A stretch of DNA of 64,000 nt from JAJXWB01 sp965246795 (GCA_965246795.1 CBDFFN010000021.1:62001-126000), one strand, 5' to 3'. Shown: positions 52,415 to 61,448, counted from the stretch's first letter. Numbers and translations are program-made. The notes: a model not told the origin generated them from the sequence alone.

Positions 52415-53317
52415 GTGAACCTCCGCGATCTCCAATATGTCGTCCGCGTCGCCGATCTCGGACATTTCGGCCGCGCGGCGGAGGCCTGCAACGTCAGCCA
52501 GCCGACGCTCAGCGGGCAAATCCTCAAGCTCGAACACGAGCTTGGCGTGACAATTTTCGAGCGCGCCGGCCGGCAGGTGCGGGTTACGCGGCTTGGCGCG
52601 AAAATCGTCGCCGAAGCCCGCAACATTGTCGATCGTGCGCGAACGATCACGCGCATCGCAGCGTCCGGTCGCGATCCCATGATCGGCAGTCTGCGCATCG
52701 GTATCATTCCGACCATCGCGCCCTACCTGATGCCGATCTTCCTGCCGAAGTGCGCGGCGGCCTTGCCGCAGGCGCCGCTCGCCATCGTCGAGAACATCAC
52801 CGACGATCTCGTTGGCCCGCTCGTCGATGGCGATCTCGACGGCGCCGTCGTGGCCTCGCAGATCGACAGTGACAAGATCGAGACGGTGCGCTTGTTTGCC
52901 GAACCGCTGTTTGTGCTCATGCCGAAGGGACATGCGCTGGCGCGGCACCGCCGCGTGAAGGCAGACCAGATCGATCCGAAGTCCCTGCTACTGCTCAACG
53001 AGGGCCATTGCCTGCGCGACCAGGCGATCGCTCTATGCCGCCATCCCGATGTCGGCAGCGGCGCGGGCGCCGACACGCGCGCAACGAGTCTCGAGACGCT
53101 TCTGCATCTCACCGCTGCAGGGCAAGGCGTGACGGTCGCGCCCTCGATCGCCGTCGCGCAATGGAGCGGGCCGAGGGACAAGCTCGTGTCGCGACCCCTG
53201 GCCGGCGGCACGCGCGCCATTGCGCTCGCGATGCGGCATGATGCGCCACGTCGCGCCGCGCTCGAACGGCTTGCGACAGTCCTGCGCGAGTGTGCGCCTA
53301 AGGATGCTGTCGCCTAA
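52415..53317 (+). CDS. oxyR: hydrogen peroxide sensor OxyR (LysR family)
   Basis: This 300-residue LysR-type regulator has an N-terminal winged helix (MNLRDLQYVVRVADLGHFGR...) and the redox-sensing pair Cys199 and Cys208 in GHCLRDQAIALC, with the same numbers as in E. coli OxyR. Oxidation to a disulfide activates peroxide genes, here probably the adjacent katG. GTG at 52415; ribosome binding site GAGAG just upstream. Confidence 0.95.
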   Translation: MNLRDLQYVVRVADLGHFGRAAEACNVSQPTLSGQILKLEHELGVTIFERAGRQVRVTRLGAKIVAEARNIVDRARTITRIAASGRDPMIGSLRIGIIPTIAPYLMPIFLPKCAAALPQAPLAIVENITDDLVGPLVDGDLDGAVVASQIDSDKIETVRLFAEPLFVLMPKGHALARHRRVKADQIDPKSLLLLNEGHCLRDQAIALCRHPDVGSGAGADTRATSLETLLHLTAAGQGVTVAPSIAVAQWSGPRDKLVSRPLAGGTRAIALAMRHDAPRRAALERLATVLRECAPKDAVA

Positions 53318-53461
53318 CTCGGCACCTCCGTTGCTCCATTCACGTCAGCGGCGGGATGGCGCCGCAAGACGCTTCGTTTCGACGCTGCTTTGTCCTGTTC
53401 GGGCACACGTCAACGACGCGATCCTGCTGCCGTCCCGAAACGACAGCGGCGGAGCGAGACG

Positions 53462-54376
53462 ATGCAGACGATCTTCAAGGACTGGCGGCCCGAACATGCG
53501 GCGCTCTGGGGCAAGGTCGCGCTGCGGCTGCACCATGATTTGCAGGACCATCCTCTCTTCAGCGACAACTGCCTCGCGAAGCTGATCGAGACCTATCCGC
53601 GCGCGCACTATCAGTTGATGCAGCCGGGCATGTCGCCGGGCGAGCGTTCGCGTGACGGCGATGTTGCGGGCGTCGCAGGCAAGGATGTGATCGACGCCAT
53701 CGGCAAAGGCCGCTTGTGGATCAACATGCGCAATGTCGCCGAAGTAGACGCGCGCTACGACGCGCTGATGACGCAGATTTTCGACGAGATATCGGCGCAT
53801 GTGCCGGGCTTCACGACGCTCAGCCGCACGATCGGCATCCTCGTCTCGTCGCCGAATTCGCAGACGCATTATCACGCAGACCTGCCGGGCCAATCGCTGT
53901 TGCAGATCCGAGGCCGCAAGCGGCTCTATCTCTACCCATCGACGGACCCGTTCATCTCGCGCGAGCAGATCGAAAAGATTACGACGTCGCGCAAGGAATT
54001 TATCCGCTACGAACCGTGGTTCGACGATCATGCGACGGTGCTGGAAATGGAGCCCGGCGACATGATCCATTGGCCGCTCAACGCGCCGCATCGCGTCGAC
54101 AATCACGATTGTCTCAACGTCTCCATGACAATGGAATTCTTCACGCCCGCGATCCGGCGTCAGCACATCGTCAATCGCGCGAACGGCATCATGCGCATTC
54201 TGAAGATGGCGCCGCGCAGCACCGCGGCCAGCGGCATCGACTTCTACGCCAAGGCGGCGTTCCAGCGCGCACTGCGTGATACACGCGTTATCCGCCGTCA
54301 CGATGCGATGCGCGTCATCGATCCCGTCTTCCGTCCCGACCCTTCGCGTCCCGGCGCGGTCGCGGACCTGCGCTGA
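53462..54376 (+). CDS. cupin-like (JmjC-type) domain protein
   Basis: This 304-residue protein has a central double-stranded beta-helix core: TIGILVSSPNSQTHYHADLPGQSLLQIRGRKRLYLYPSTDP, with a His-x-Asp pair in HYHAD. A distal His is in WPLNAPHRVDNHD, giving a likely Fe(II) facial triad of a 2-oxoglutarate oxygenase. ATG 53462 has GGAG upstream; an earlier ATG adds a nonconserved leader. It is 23 bases before the FemAB-like gene, so they are probably co-transcribed. The substrate is unknown. Confidence 0.82.
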   Translation: MQTIFKDWRPEHAALWGKVALRLHHDLQDHPLFSDNCLAKLIETYPRAHYQLMQPGMSPGERSRDGDVAGVAGKDVIDAIGKGRLWINMRNVAEVDARYDALMTQIFDEISAHVPGFTTLSRTIGILVSSPNSQTHYHADLPGQSLLQIRGRKRLYLYPSTDPFISREQIEKITTSRKEFIRYEPWFDDHATVLEMEPGDMIHWPLNAPHRVDNHDCLNVSMTMEFFTPAIRRQHIVNRANGIMRILKMAPRSTAASGIDFYAKAAFQRALRDTRVIRRHDAMRVIDPVFRPDPSRPGAVADLR

Positions 54377-54399
54377 CGATACGAGCGAGCACGCTACAA

Positions 54400-55512
54400 A
54401 TGAACCGCTATCGCGTTCAGATCGGATCGTCCTTCGCTGCCGAGCGCGAGCGCTGGGCAGAAATGGCGAAGGACGGCGCATGCCTCGCGTTTCAAAGCGG
54501 CACGTGGCTCGATTCTTGGGCGAACACGAAGGGCCGCGACGATGCCATCGAAATGCTGGCGGTGACCGTCTGCGACGACAACGGCGGTCCCATCATGGCG
54601 CTGCCGTTGGTGCGTGAGCGCGGTCTCGTCACGCGCATCGTCTTCGCGGATGGCGGCCTCTCCGACTACAACGCGCCGATCCTGACCCGACACGCGCCGC
54701 AGGACGCGATCGGTGCGCTGGCGCTATGGCGTGCGCTGGTCGCGGCGCTTCCGTCCTGTGACCAGATACTTCTCGAACGCATGCCGCAGCGTGTCGGCGA
54801 TCTTTTAAACCCGCTGGCGTTGCTGCCCGGCATAGCCCCCTCGGTTGTTGGCGGCTTGTCGCTCGGCATGCCCGAAGACTTCGATGCCTGGCTTCGCGCC
54901 AAGCCACGGCGCTACCGCATGGAAATCGGACGCTGTGCGAGACTCTTCGAGTTGCTCCCCAATGCGCGCTTCGAACGGGTCAGCGAAGACCGCGACACTG
55001 TCATGGAAGCGCTGGAATCGATCCAGCGCGACCGCATCGCGACGCTTGGCCGACGCTACACGCTCGACGGCGATGCCGAGCAACGGTTTTATCGCGAACT
55101 CGCGGCAAACCGATCCGGCTCCGGCATCCTCACCGCGCTACGCGTCGGCGACGAGACCGCCGCGGCGCTACTCGGACTGCGGCTCGCCTCGACATATGTG
55201 ATGTTGCGCATTGCCGGGGCACCGGCACATGGAAACATCTCGCCCGCACGACAGCTCATCGTACGCACGATGGAGCACCTTCGCGCTGACGGCGTCACGA
55301 CCTTCGACTTCGGCCTCGGCGACTATCCCTACAAGCGCAAACTCGGTGGCGAGCCGGTTCTGCTTTGCGACCTCACTGCGAGCCGTTCTTTGACGGGACT
55401 TGTGGACACCGCACGCGTGCGCCTGAAGGCGCGGCTCCGCGCCAGTCCGACGCTGCACGCGGCAGTTCGTCGAGTCGCAACGCTCACACAGCGCAAAACT
55501 CAGGCGAGCTGA
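54400..55512 (+). CDS. FemAB/CelD-like GNAT acyltransferase (BioF2-type)
   Basis: This 370-residue protein has two GNAT-like halves with ACLAFQSGTWLDSWAN, GRCARLFELLPNARFERVSEDRDTVMEAL and the family end DGVTTFDFGLGDYPYKRKLG. The last stretch is the hallmark of BioF2/CelD-like acyltransferases linked to polysaccharide or peptidoglycan modification. The RLKARLRASPTLHAAVRRV tail is basic and may meet the membrane. It pairs with the cupin-like gene, possibly for two-step modification of one molecule. Confidence 0.85.
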   Translation: MNRYRVQIGSSFAAERERWAEMAKDGACLAFQSGTWLDSWANTKGRDDAIEMLAVTVCDDNGGPIMALPLVRERGLVTRIVFADGGLSDYNAPILTRHAPQDAIGALALWRALVAALPSCDQILLERMPQRVGDLLNPLALLPGIAPSVVGGLSLGMPEDFDAWLRAKPRRYRMEIGRCARLFELLPNARFERVSEDRDTVMEALESIQRDRIATLGRRYTLDGDAEQRFYRELAANRSGSGILTALRVGDETAAALLGLRLASTYVMLRIAGAPAHGNISPARQLIVRTMEHLRADGVTTFDFGLGDYPYKRKLGGEPVLLCDLTASRSLTGLVDTARVRLKARLRASPTLHAAVRRVATLTQRKTQAS

Positions 55513-55577
55513 CGCCGGCGCGCATCCCGACCGCGCGGCATTGCGCGGTCGAAAAGGATTCGCGCCACCCTCATTTT

Positions 55578-55681
55578 GAGCATGTCCTTTTAGCCAAACC
55601 GAACCACATCGCTGGCGATGCCCATGCAAACCTGCAAGCCGGTTTGCAAAGGCAACAGCGACATCGTAGCGGGACATGCTC
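55578..55681. repeat. RIME-like multi-stem element, GCATGTCC family
   Basis: Perfect 10-bp borders GAGCATGTCC (55578-55587) and GGACATGCTC (55672-55681) enclose two further hairpins: CATCGC-tg-GCGATG (55607-55620) and TGCAAACC/GGTTTGCA (55625-55648). It fills the gap between the FemAB-like and ABC-F genes and is the longest of the three elements with these borders. Confidence 0.75.
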
Positions 55682-55726
55682 TAATGCCGCAGTTGCTGCG
55701 GTGCCGTCATTGCGCGACAAGCGCGC

Positions 55727-57571
55727 GTGCTTGCAATTTCCGATCTCACCTACCGCCTCGGCGACCGCCTTCTTTTCGAGAAGGCGAGCGCGTCCGTGCC
55801 CTCTCGCGCGCGCGTCGGTTTCGTCGCGCGGAATGGCGCCGGCAAGACAACGCTCTTCCGGCTGATCTCCGGCGAGATCGCCAGCGAGGGCGGCAAGATC
55901 GATATCCCGCGCGGTGTAACGCTGGGGCGCGTCGAGCAGGAGGCGCCGGGCGGCGCGCAATCCCTGATCGATTTCGTCTTGGAAGCCGACCGCGAGCGCC
56001 ACGATCTTTTGGCCGAATCGGAGACCGCGACCGATCCCGGCCGCATTGCAGACATCCACATGCGGCTCGCCGATATCGACGCGCATTCGGCGCCCGCACG
56101 CGCCGCGATCATTCTGTCCGGCCTCGGCTTCGACACGGATGCGCAGAATCGCCCGCTGTCGGAATTCTCCGGCGGGTGGCGCATGCGCGTGGCGCTCGCG
56201 GCCGTGCTGTTCACGACGCCCGATCTTCTGCTCCTCGACGAGCCCACAAACTATCTCGATCTCGAAGGCACGCTCTGGCTGATCGAGCATCTATCGACCT
56301 ATCCGGCCGGCGCAATCGTCATCAGCCATGATCGCGATCTGCTCGACGCTGTAGCCGACCATATTCTGCATCTCGATGCGTCGAAACTCACGCTCTGGAA
56401 GGGAAACTATAGCGATTTCGAGCGCATGCGGCGCGACCAGCAGCGTCTGCAAGCCAAGGCTGCCTCAAAGCAGGAGGATGACCGCAAGCGGCTGACCGAG
56501 TTCGTCGATCGCTTCCGCGCCAAGGCGAGCAAGGCGCGTCAGGCGCAATCGCGGCTGAAGATGCTAGAAAAGATGGAGCCGATTTCGGCCATCGTCGATC
56601 GCGACGTGCTGCCGATCATTCTGCCCTCGCCGCCGAAGAAGCTCTCGCCGCCGATCGTCGCAATGGATGGCGTCGCCGTCGGCTACGACGAGCGCATCGT
56701 GCTGTCGAAACTCGGCCTGTCGCTGTCCAACGATGATCGCATCGGGCTTCTCGGCGCGAACGGCAACGGCAAGTCGACATTCGCAAAACTTCTCGCCGGC
56801 CGGCTTCCCGCGCGTACGGGCAATATGGTGCGCGCGCCGAAGATCGATGTCGGTTTCTTCGCGCAGCATCAAGTCGACGATCTCGACGAAACGGACACGC
56901 CCTTTCGTGCCGTATCGCGCCTCATGCGGGGCATGCCGGAATCGCGGATCCGCGGCCGCGCTGCGCAGTTTGGCTTCTCTGGCCTGCGTGCGGAAACGCC
57001 AGTTGCGCAATTGTCGGGCGGCGAGAAAGCCCGGCTGTTGCTCGGTCTTTCGACCTTCGCGGCGCCGCACCTGCTGATCCTCGACGAACCGACGAACCAT
57101 CTCGACATCGATTCGCGTGCTGCACTTATCGACGCGATCAACGGATACGAGGGCGCCGTTATCCTTGTCTCGCATGATCGGCATCTGCTGGAAGCCTGCG
57201 CCGATCGTCTGTGGCTCGTCGCCGATGGAACGGCGCGCGAATTCGAGGGCGATCTCGACGATTACAAGGCGATGGTGCTCGGCACGTCGCGCGAGCGTTC
57301 GAAGTCATCCGCGGCGCGCGATAAAGTGCCGGCACAGAAGCCGAAAGCCGCGCCGCAACGTCGCGATACCCTGAAAGATGCCGACGGGCGAGTGCAGAAG
57401 TTCGGCAAGTTACTGCGCCGGGTCGACGAGATGTTGGCTGACGCCGACATCTTCCGTCGCGAGCCCAAAAAGGCTGCGCTGCTGACAAAACAACGCCGCG
57501 AACTGGCCGCGGCGTTGGAAAAGGCTGAAGAAGAATGGCTGGCGCTCTCAGTCGAAACCGAAAGCGCCTGA
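55727..57571 (+). CDS. ABC-F family ATPase
   Basis: This 614-residue protein has two ABC domains without membrane segments, joined by a charged linker (about residues 225-290), as in ABC-F proteins (Uup/YheS/EttA) that act on ribosomes. The first Walker A reads ARNGAGKTTL, with Ala for the usual leading Gly; the second is GANGNGKST. The signature SEFSGGWRMRVALAAVL and Walker B LLLLDEPTNYLDL are intact, as is the second set (LSGGEKARLLLGL; LILDEPTNHLDI). A C-terminal coiled coil follows. The start is GTG at 55727. Confidence 0.93.
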   Translation: MLAISDLTYRLGDRLLFEKASASVPSRARVGFVARNGAGKTTLFRLISGEIASEGGKIDIPRGVTLGRVEQEAPGGAQSLIDFVLEADRERHDLLAESETATDPGRIADIHMRLADIDAHSAPARAAIILSGLGFDTDAQNRPLSEFSGGWRMRVALAAVLFTTPDLLLLDEPTNYLDLEGTLWLIEHLSTYPAGAIVISHDRDLLDAVADHILHLDASKLTLWKGNYSDFERMRRDQQRLQAKAASKQEDDRKRLTEFVDRFRAKASKARQAQSRLKMLEKMEPISAIVDRDVLPIILPSPPKKLSPPIVAMDGVAVGYDERIVLSKLGLSLSNDDRIGLLGANGNGKSTFAKLLAGRLPARTGNMVRAPKIDVGFFAQHQVDDLDETDTPFRAVSRLMRGMPESRIRGRAAQFGFSGLRAETPVAQLSGGEKARLLLGLSTFAAPHLLILDEPTNHLDIDSRAALIDAINGYEGAVILVSHDRHLLEACADRLWLVADGTAREFEGDLDDYKAMVLGTSRERSKSSAARDKVPAQKPKAAPQRRDTLKDADGRVQKFGKLLRRVDEMLADADIFRREPKKAALLTKQRRELAAALEKAEEEWLALSVETESA

Positions 57572-57574
57572 CGA

Positions 57575-57880
57575 TTACCAGAAGCGACGACCGTACCCGC
57601 CACCGTAGCCATAGCCACGGAAGGGCCGGCCGTAACCATAGCCGCGGAACGGCCGGGGACCATAGAAGCCATAGCCGCCATAAAAGCGCGGGCCGGGACG
57701 CCAGAAGCACCTGTACGGGCCGCACACCCAGCGGACCGCCTCGGGCTTCGCGCCGCTGAGGTCGGAGGAATGCGCAATGCCCGGATCGAGCATCGGTGCG
57801 GCCGAAGCGGGCGCTGCGACAAAGGCGGCTCCGAGCGCAAGGGCTCCTGCAACGGCAAATTTGATGGGCGTTCCTGTCAT
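57575..57880 (-). CDS. small secreted Gly/Tyr/Arg-rich protein
   Basis: This 101-residue protein has a signal peptide (FAVAGALALGAAFVAAPASA). The short mature part contains VCGPYRCFWRPGP with two close cysteines, then a tail of repeated G-Y-G-x-x-F/R units (PRPFRGYGYGRPFRGYGYGG). Similar small proteins with CGPYRC and GY-rich tails are common in Hyphomicrobiales; function unknown, perhaps a stress or surface role. ATG 57880 has GGAGGAG just upstream, a very strong ribosome binding site. Confidence 0.8.
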   Translation of the reverse strand: MTGTPIKFAVAGALALGAAFVAAPASAAPMLDPGIAHSSDLSGAKPEAVRWVCGPYRCFWRPGPRFYGGYGFYGPRPFRGYGYGRPFRGYGYGGGYGRRFW

Positions 57881-57943
57881 GGAAGACTCCTCCGGTTCTG
57901 AGTGGCGTAACGCATTCTGCCTAGTCGGGTTCACTTGAACCGC

Positions 57944-59116
57944 TCATGAACGGAGGCGCATCCGACCGACGAGGAGGATTGTGGTGGCGAAACCCATCCC
58001 GGCAAGGGTCACGAGCGCGCCATTGTAGCCGAAGGTCGCGACCAGCCAGGTTTCCGGAAAGGGCATCGCGAACAGCCCGACATTGAAGGCGGTGTTGAGC
58101 AGCGCCTGCCCGCCCGCGCGCCTTTCCGGCACGACGCCTTCCGTGATCCAGGCCGAAAGCACGGGATAGGTCAGGCTGTAGCCGAAGCCGAAGGAAATGC
58201 CGCCGAGGACCACGGGCCAGACCTGATTGCCTGCGACCGCCACCGCGGCAAGACCGGCGCTCATAAGGCCAAGACCGGCGCCGACCAGCAGACGACGGTT
58301 CATCGCCTCGATGCTGCGTAGGGCGAGCAACCGGCTTGCGAACATCGTAACCAGGGTCGCTGTGAAGAACGCGGCGAGCGGGACGCCGCGTTCGCGCAGT
58401 GCAACGGCAAGATAGGCGGTGCAGAAGCCGAAAAGCGTGCCGTTCATAAATACAGCGAGCAACGGCTCCCACGCTCCCGGTCGCCAGCCCGCCACGATCT
58501 GCATGCCGCCGGTCGACGGCGGACGTGGCAGCGAGCGGAGACCTATTGTCAGCGCGAGCCCGATGACACCAGGCACGACGGCAGCGGCGAAAAACGCGGT
58601 CTCGCCCCAGCGGTCGAGAATGAAGCCGCCGAAGGGCGGCGCGACACCCTGCGAGAGCGGCATTGCTGCCGAGAACACACCGAGCAGGAACAAGAAGCGA
58701 GTGCTGTCGAGCCGGCTCTGGATGTAGACATAGGCAGCGGCAAGATAGAGCCCCTGCCCGATGCCCTGCACCAGACGCGAAGCGAGCGCCGGCCCGAAGG
58801 TGAAGCGCGTCCATTCCAGCGTGCCGAAGCCGACGATGACGCAGACCATTGCGACGCGCAGACAGCCGAGCGCACCGATACGCGCAATGACCTCGCCCGA
58901 CAGAAGCGCAAAGCCGATGATCGAGATCGAGATCAGCGACAGAAGCAGGCCGATCGCGTGGAGATCGTAACCGTCGCGGCTGAAGACGACGGCGAGCAGC
59001 GTCGCGTGCGCGCTCGTGAAATAGACGAGAAAACAGCCGACCGCGAGCCGGACATATTCGCGCTGCGCCGTCGCATCGACGAAGCCCGCATGTGGTGCGG
59101 ATGACGCTTGTGACGT
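57944..59116 (-). CDS. MFS transporter
   Basis: This 390-residue protein has about twelve membrane segments. MFS loop motifs read GEVIARIGALGCLRVAMVC, and a central loop follows (about residues 195-215). It resembles the YfcJ/YhhS-like group; substrate unknown. GTG 59116 is used (VTSQASSAPHAG); the open frame runs further to 59254 but overlaps holC. holC lies 25 bases upstream. Confidence 0.85.
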   Translation of the reverse strand, partial: TSQASSAPHAGFVDATAQREYVRLAVGCFLVYFTSAHATLLAVVFSRDGYDLHAIGLLLSLISISIIGFALLSGEVIARIGALGCLRVAMVCVIVGFGTLEWTRFTFGPALASRLVQGIGQGLYLAAAYVYIQSRLDSTRFLFLLGVFSAAMPLSQGVAPPFGGFILDRWGETAFFAAAVVPGVIGLALTIGLRSLPRPPSTGGMQIVAGWRPGAWEPLLAVFMNGTLFGFCTAYLAVALRERGVPLAAFFTATLVTMFASRLLALRSIEAMNRRLLVGAGLGLMSAGLAAVAVAGNQVWPVVLGGISFGFGYSLTYPVLSAWITEGVVPERRAGGQALLNTAFNVGLFAMPFPETWLVATFGYNGALVTLAGMGFATTILLVGRMRLRS

Positions 59117-59141
59117 CACGCGTGAGAGAACGCGGACACGA

Positions 59142-59609
59142 TCACGCCTTCTGCTCCCACCGGCCTTCCGGCGATTGCCGCCAGTAGGACAGCGCGTGGC
59201 CCTTTTCCTTGAGACTACGAAACTGTGTGCGCGCGACGCTGAGCGCATCGCCATCGCGTCCGTCGAACATGACGACGGCGCGCTGCTTTGGCGCGACGGC
59301 AGTATCGGCGAGGATTACGTCGGGATCGGCGCCATCGATAAAGATGCGCATATCTGCGCCGAGCGGATCGTCGCCGTCCGCCGTCAACCAGATCGGCTGC
59401 AGATCGGCATCGCCATCACGCGCGGTGCCATGCGCAAGAAAGCTTTCGTCCGACCAGGTCCAGAGCAGATCATCGAGCGCCGCAACGCGTTCCGCACCGC
59501 TCGCCTGCACGACGATGCGCCACTGCCGCTGCACCGCGCGTTCGAGAAGCACCGGGAGAACCTGCTCCAGCGACTGCTTCTCGAGATGGTAGAACCAGAC
59601 ATCGGTCAT
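59142..59609 (-). CDS. holC: DNA polymerase III subunit chi
   Basis: This 155-residue protein has the HolC start DVWFYHLEKQSLEQVLPVLLERA and the conserved core RIVVQASGAERVAALDDLLWTWSDESFLAHG. Chi links the clamp-loader to SSB. The ATG at 59609 gives the usual start. It lies 10 bases after the pepA stop on the same strand, the widespread pepA-holC pairing. Confidence 0.93.
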   Translation of the reverse strand: MTDVWFYHLEKQSLEQVLPVLLERAVQRQWRIVVQASGAERVAALDDLLWTWSDESFLAHGTARDGDADLQPIWLTADGDDPLGADMRIFIDGADPDVILADTAVAPKQRAVVMFDGRDGDALSVARTQFRSLKEKGHALSYWRQSPEGRWEQKA

Positions 59610-59619
59610 GGTTCTGCGA

Positions 59620-61167
59620 TTACTTCTCGTAATGCGCCCGCACGAGACCGTCGAGCAGCCGCACACCGAAGCCCGATCCCCAGCTCTGGTTCACATCGTT
59701 GAACGGCGCGCCCATGCCCGTACCCGCAATATCGAGATGCGCCCACGGCACCTTGTTGACGAAGCGCTGCAAAAACTGCGCGGCGGTGATCGAGCCGCCG
59801 TGCCGCCCACCGGTATTCTTCATGTCGGCGAATTTCGAATCGATCAGCTTGTCGTAGGCGTGGCCGAGCGGCAGTCGCCAGACTTTCTCGCCGGTCGCGC
59901 GGCCGGCTTCGACGAGTCGCTGCGATAGCTCGTCGTCGTTCGAGAACAGACCCGCGTGGTCGGTGCCGAGCGCCACCATGATCGCGCCGGTCAAAGTCGC
60001 GAGGTCGATCATGAACACCGGTTTGTAGCGGTCCTGCACGTAGTGCAGCACGTCGGCCAGCACGAGCCGCCCTTCGGCATCGGTGTTGATGATCTCGATC
60101 GTCTGGCCAGACATCGATTTCACGATATCGCCCGGCCGCTGCGCATTGGCGCCGGGCATGTTCTCGACGAGCCCTATCGCGCCGATCACATCAACCTTGG
60201 CCTTGCGTTCGGCCAGCGTCTTCATCAGGCCGACGACGCAGGCCGCGCCCGCCATGTCGCCTTTCATGTCTTCCATGCCGGCGGCCGGCTTGATGGAAAT
60301 GCCGCCGGTGTCGAAACAGACGCCCTTGCCGATGAAGGCGACGGGCTTTTCGCGGCCGCCGGCGCCGTTCCAGCGCATGATTACCGTGCGGCTCTCGCGC
60401 ACCGAGCCCTGGCCGACGCCGAGCAATGCCCCCATGCCTAGCTTGGTCATCGCAGCGACGTCGAGGATCTCGACCTCGACGCCAACGCTCGTCAGCTCCG
60501 CGGCGCGGCGGGCAAATTCCTCGGGGTAGAGGACGTTCGGCGGCTCGTTGACGAGCTGGCGCGCGAGATTGACGCCGTCGGCGAGTGCCGCGCGCGACAC
60601 GGCGGCCTTCTTCGTCGCGACCGGCGACGCGACGCCGATTGTCAGCTTCAGGGCTGCGGGCGGCGTGTCGTCGTCGCCCTGCTTCGTCCGGTACGTGTCG
60701 AATTTATAGGCCCGCAGCTGCGCGCCGAGCGCGAAATCCGCCGCGGCCTCGGCGTCGGCGTCGCCCGCCGGCGGGTCGAACAGCACATGCGCGCTCTCGG
60801 AAGATCCCAGACGCCCGAGCGCGATGCCGCCAAGCGACACGCGGCGTGAGGCGACCGTCTCGGCGTCAGGCAACGCGTCCTCCTTGCGGGGCGCGGTGCC
60901 GAGCACCAGCAGCCGATCGACGCCGAGACCCTGCGGCGCGAGCAGCTCCAGAACCGAGCCGCTCTTGCCCTTGAATTTTGCTGCCTTCGCGGCGCGCTCG
61001 AGGGATGCCATCGCGGGCGCCAGAACCGTTCGCGTCGTCGGGGAAAGCGCGAGGTCCTCGGCGGCGAACACCACAAGCGTGTCGCCGCTCCCCTCCCCGG
61101 CCTTGCGGCCCGCCACACGCGCGACGGTGTCGAACGGCACGAAATCGATCTCGACCGGCAATGTCAT
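59620..61167 (-). CDS. pepA: leucyl aminopeptidase
   Basis: This 515-residue M17 metallopeptidase removes N-terminal residues from peptides. The C-terminal catalytic domain has FIGKGVCFDTGGISIKPAAGMEDMKGDMAGA and the M17 signature NTDAEGRLVLADVL, with both zinc sites intact. The N-terminal domain is typical. It diverges from the leader ORF and lptG. Confidence 0.96.
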   Translation of the reverse strand: MTLPVEIDFVPFDTVARVAGRKAGEGSGDTLVVFAAEDLALSPTTRTVLAPAMASLERAAKAAKFKGKSGSVLELLAPQGLGVDRLLVLGTAPRKEDALPDAETVASRRVSLGGIALGRLGSSESAHVLFDPPAGDADAEAAADFALGAQLRAYKFDTYRTKQGDDDTPPAALKLTIGVASPVATKKAAVSRAALADGVNLARQLVNEPPNVLYPEEFARRAAELTSVGVEVEILDVAAMTKLGMGALLGVGQGSVRESRTVIMRWNGAGGREKPVAFIGKGVCFDTGGISIKPAAGMEDMKGDMAGAACVVGLMKTLAERKAKVDVIGAIGLVENMPGANAQRPGDIVKSMSGQTIEIINTDAEGRLVLADVLHYVQDRYKPVFMIDLATLTGAIMVALGTDHAGLFSNDDELSQRLVEAGRATGEKVWRLPLGHAYDKLIDSKFADMKNTGGRHGGSITAAQFLQRFVNKVPWAHLDIAGTGMGAPFNDVNQSWGSGFGVRLLDGLVRAHYEK

Positions 61168-61270
61168 GGCGCTCTCTGCAAGGGGGCAATCCGGCTTTAA
61201 CGGCCGGTGGCCCGGGCGGTCAAACGGCTGCCCGCGAAATGCCGCAGGTTGGGGTCAGGGAGGGTGCGGA

Positions 61271-61294
61271 AAGCGTGTCGGGCGAGACACGCTT
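61271..61294. other. hairpin in the pepA-lptG gap
   Basis: AAGCGTGTC and GACACGCTT form a perfect 9-bp stem (61271-61279 with 61286-61294) with a 6-base loop, extended by GCG/CGC after a two-base bulge. There is no T-run. It may be part of the lptG leader or a binding site. Confidence 0.5.
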
Positions 61295-61394
61295 CGCACG
61301 ATTGCGCGGCGCGGGGCCCGTGGCTGTTGTTCGAGTGTCGCGAACCGGTTAGCCCGTGAGGGTGATCCGGGACGCTGTCAGGAGGGAAAAAGGC

Positions 61395-61448
61395 GTGGAC
61401 CTCGCGCGCATGCGTGCCGGGATCGTGGTGAACAGGATGGCCGAATGA
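61395..61448 (+). CDS. 17-codon leader ORF overlapping lptG
   Basis: GTG at 61395 begins VDLARMRAGIVVNRMAE and a stop TGA that overlaps the lptG ATG (ATGA). A full AGGAGG lies 9 bases before the GTG, much stronger than any site before lptG itself. Coupled translation of lptG through this leader is likely. The peptide has no recognised family. It could also be a remnant of the lost lptF end. Confidence 0.5.
   Translation: MDLARMRAGIVVNRMAE

Noticed and set aside
53345..54481. A 378-codon open frame on the minus strand
   Set aside because: It overlaps the cupin-like gene, which has a ribosome site, conserved motifs and a downstream partner.
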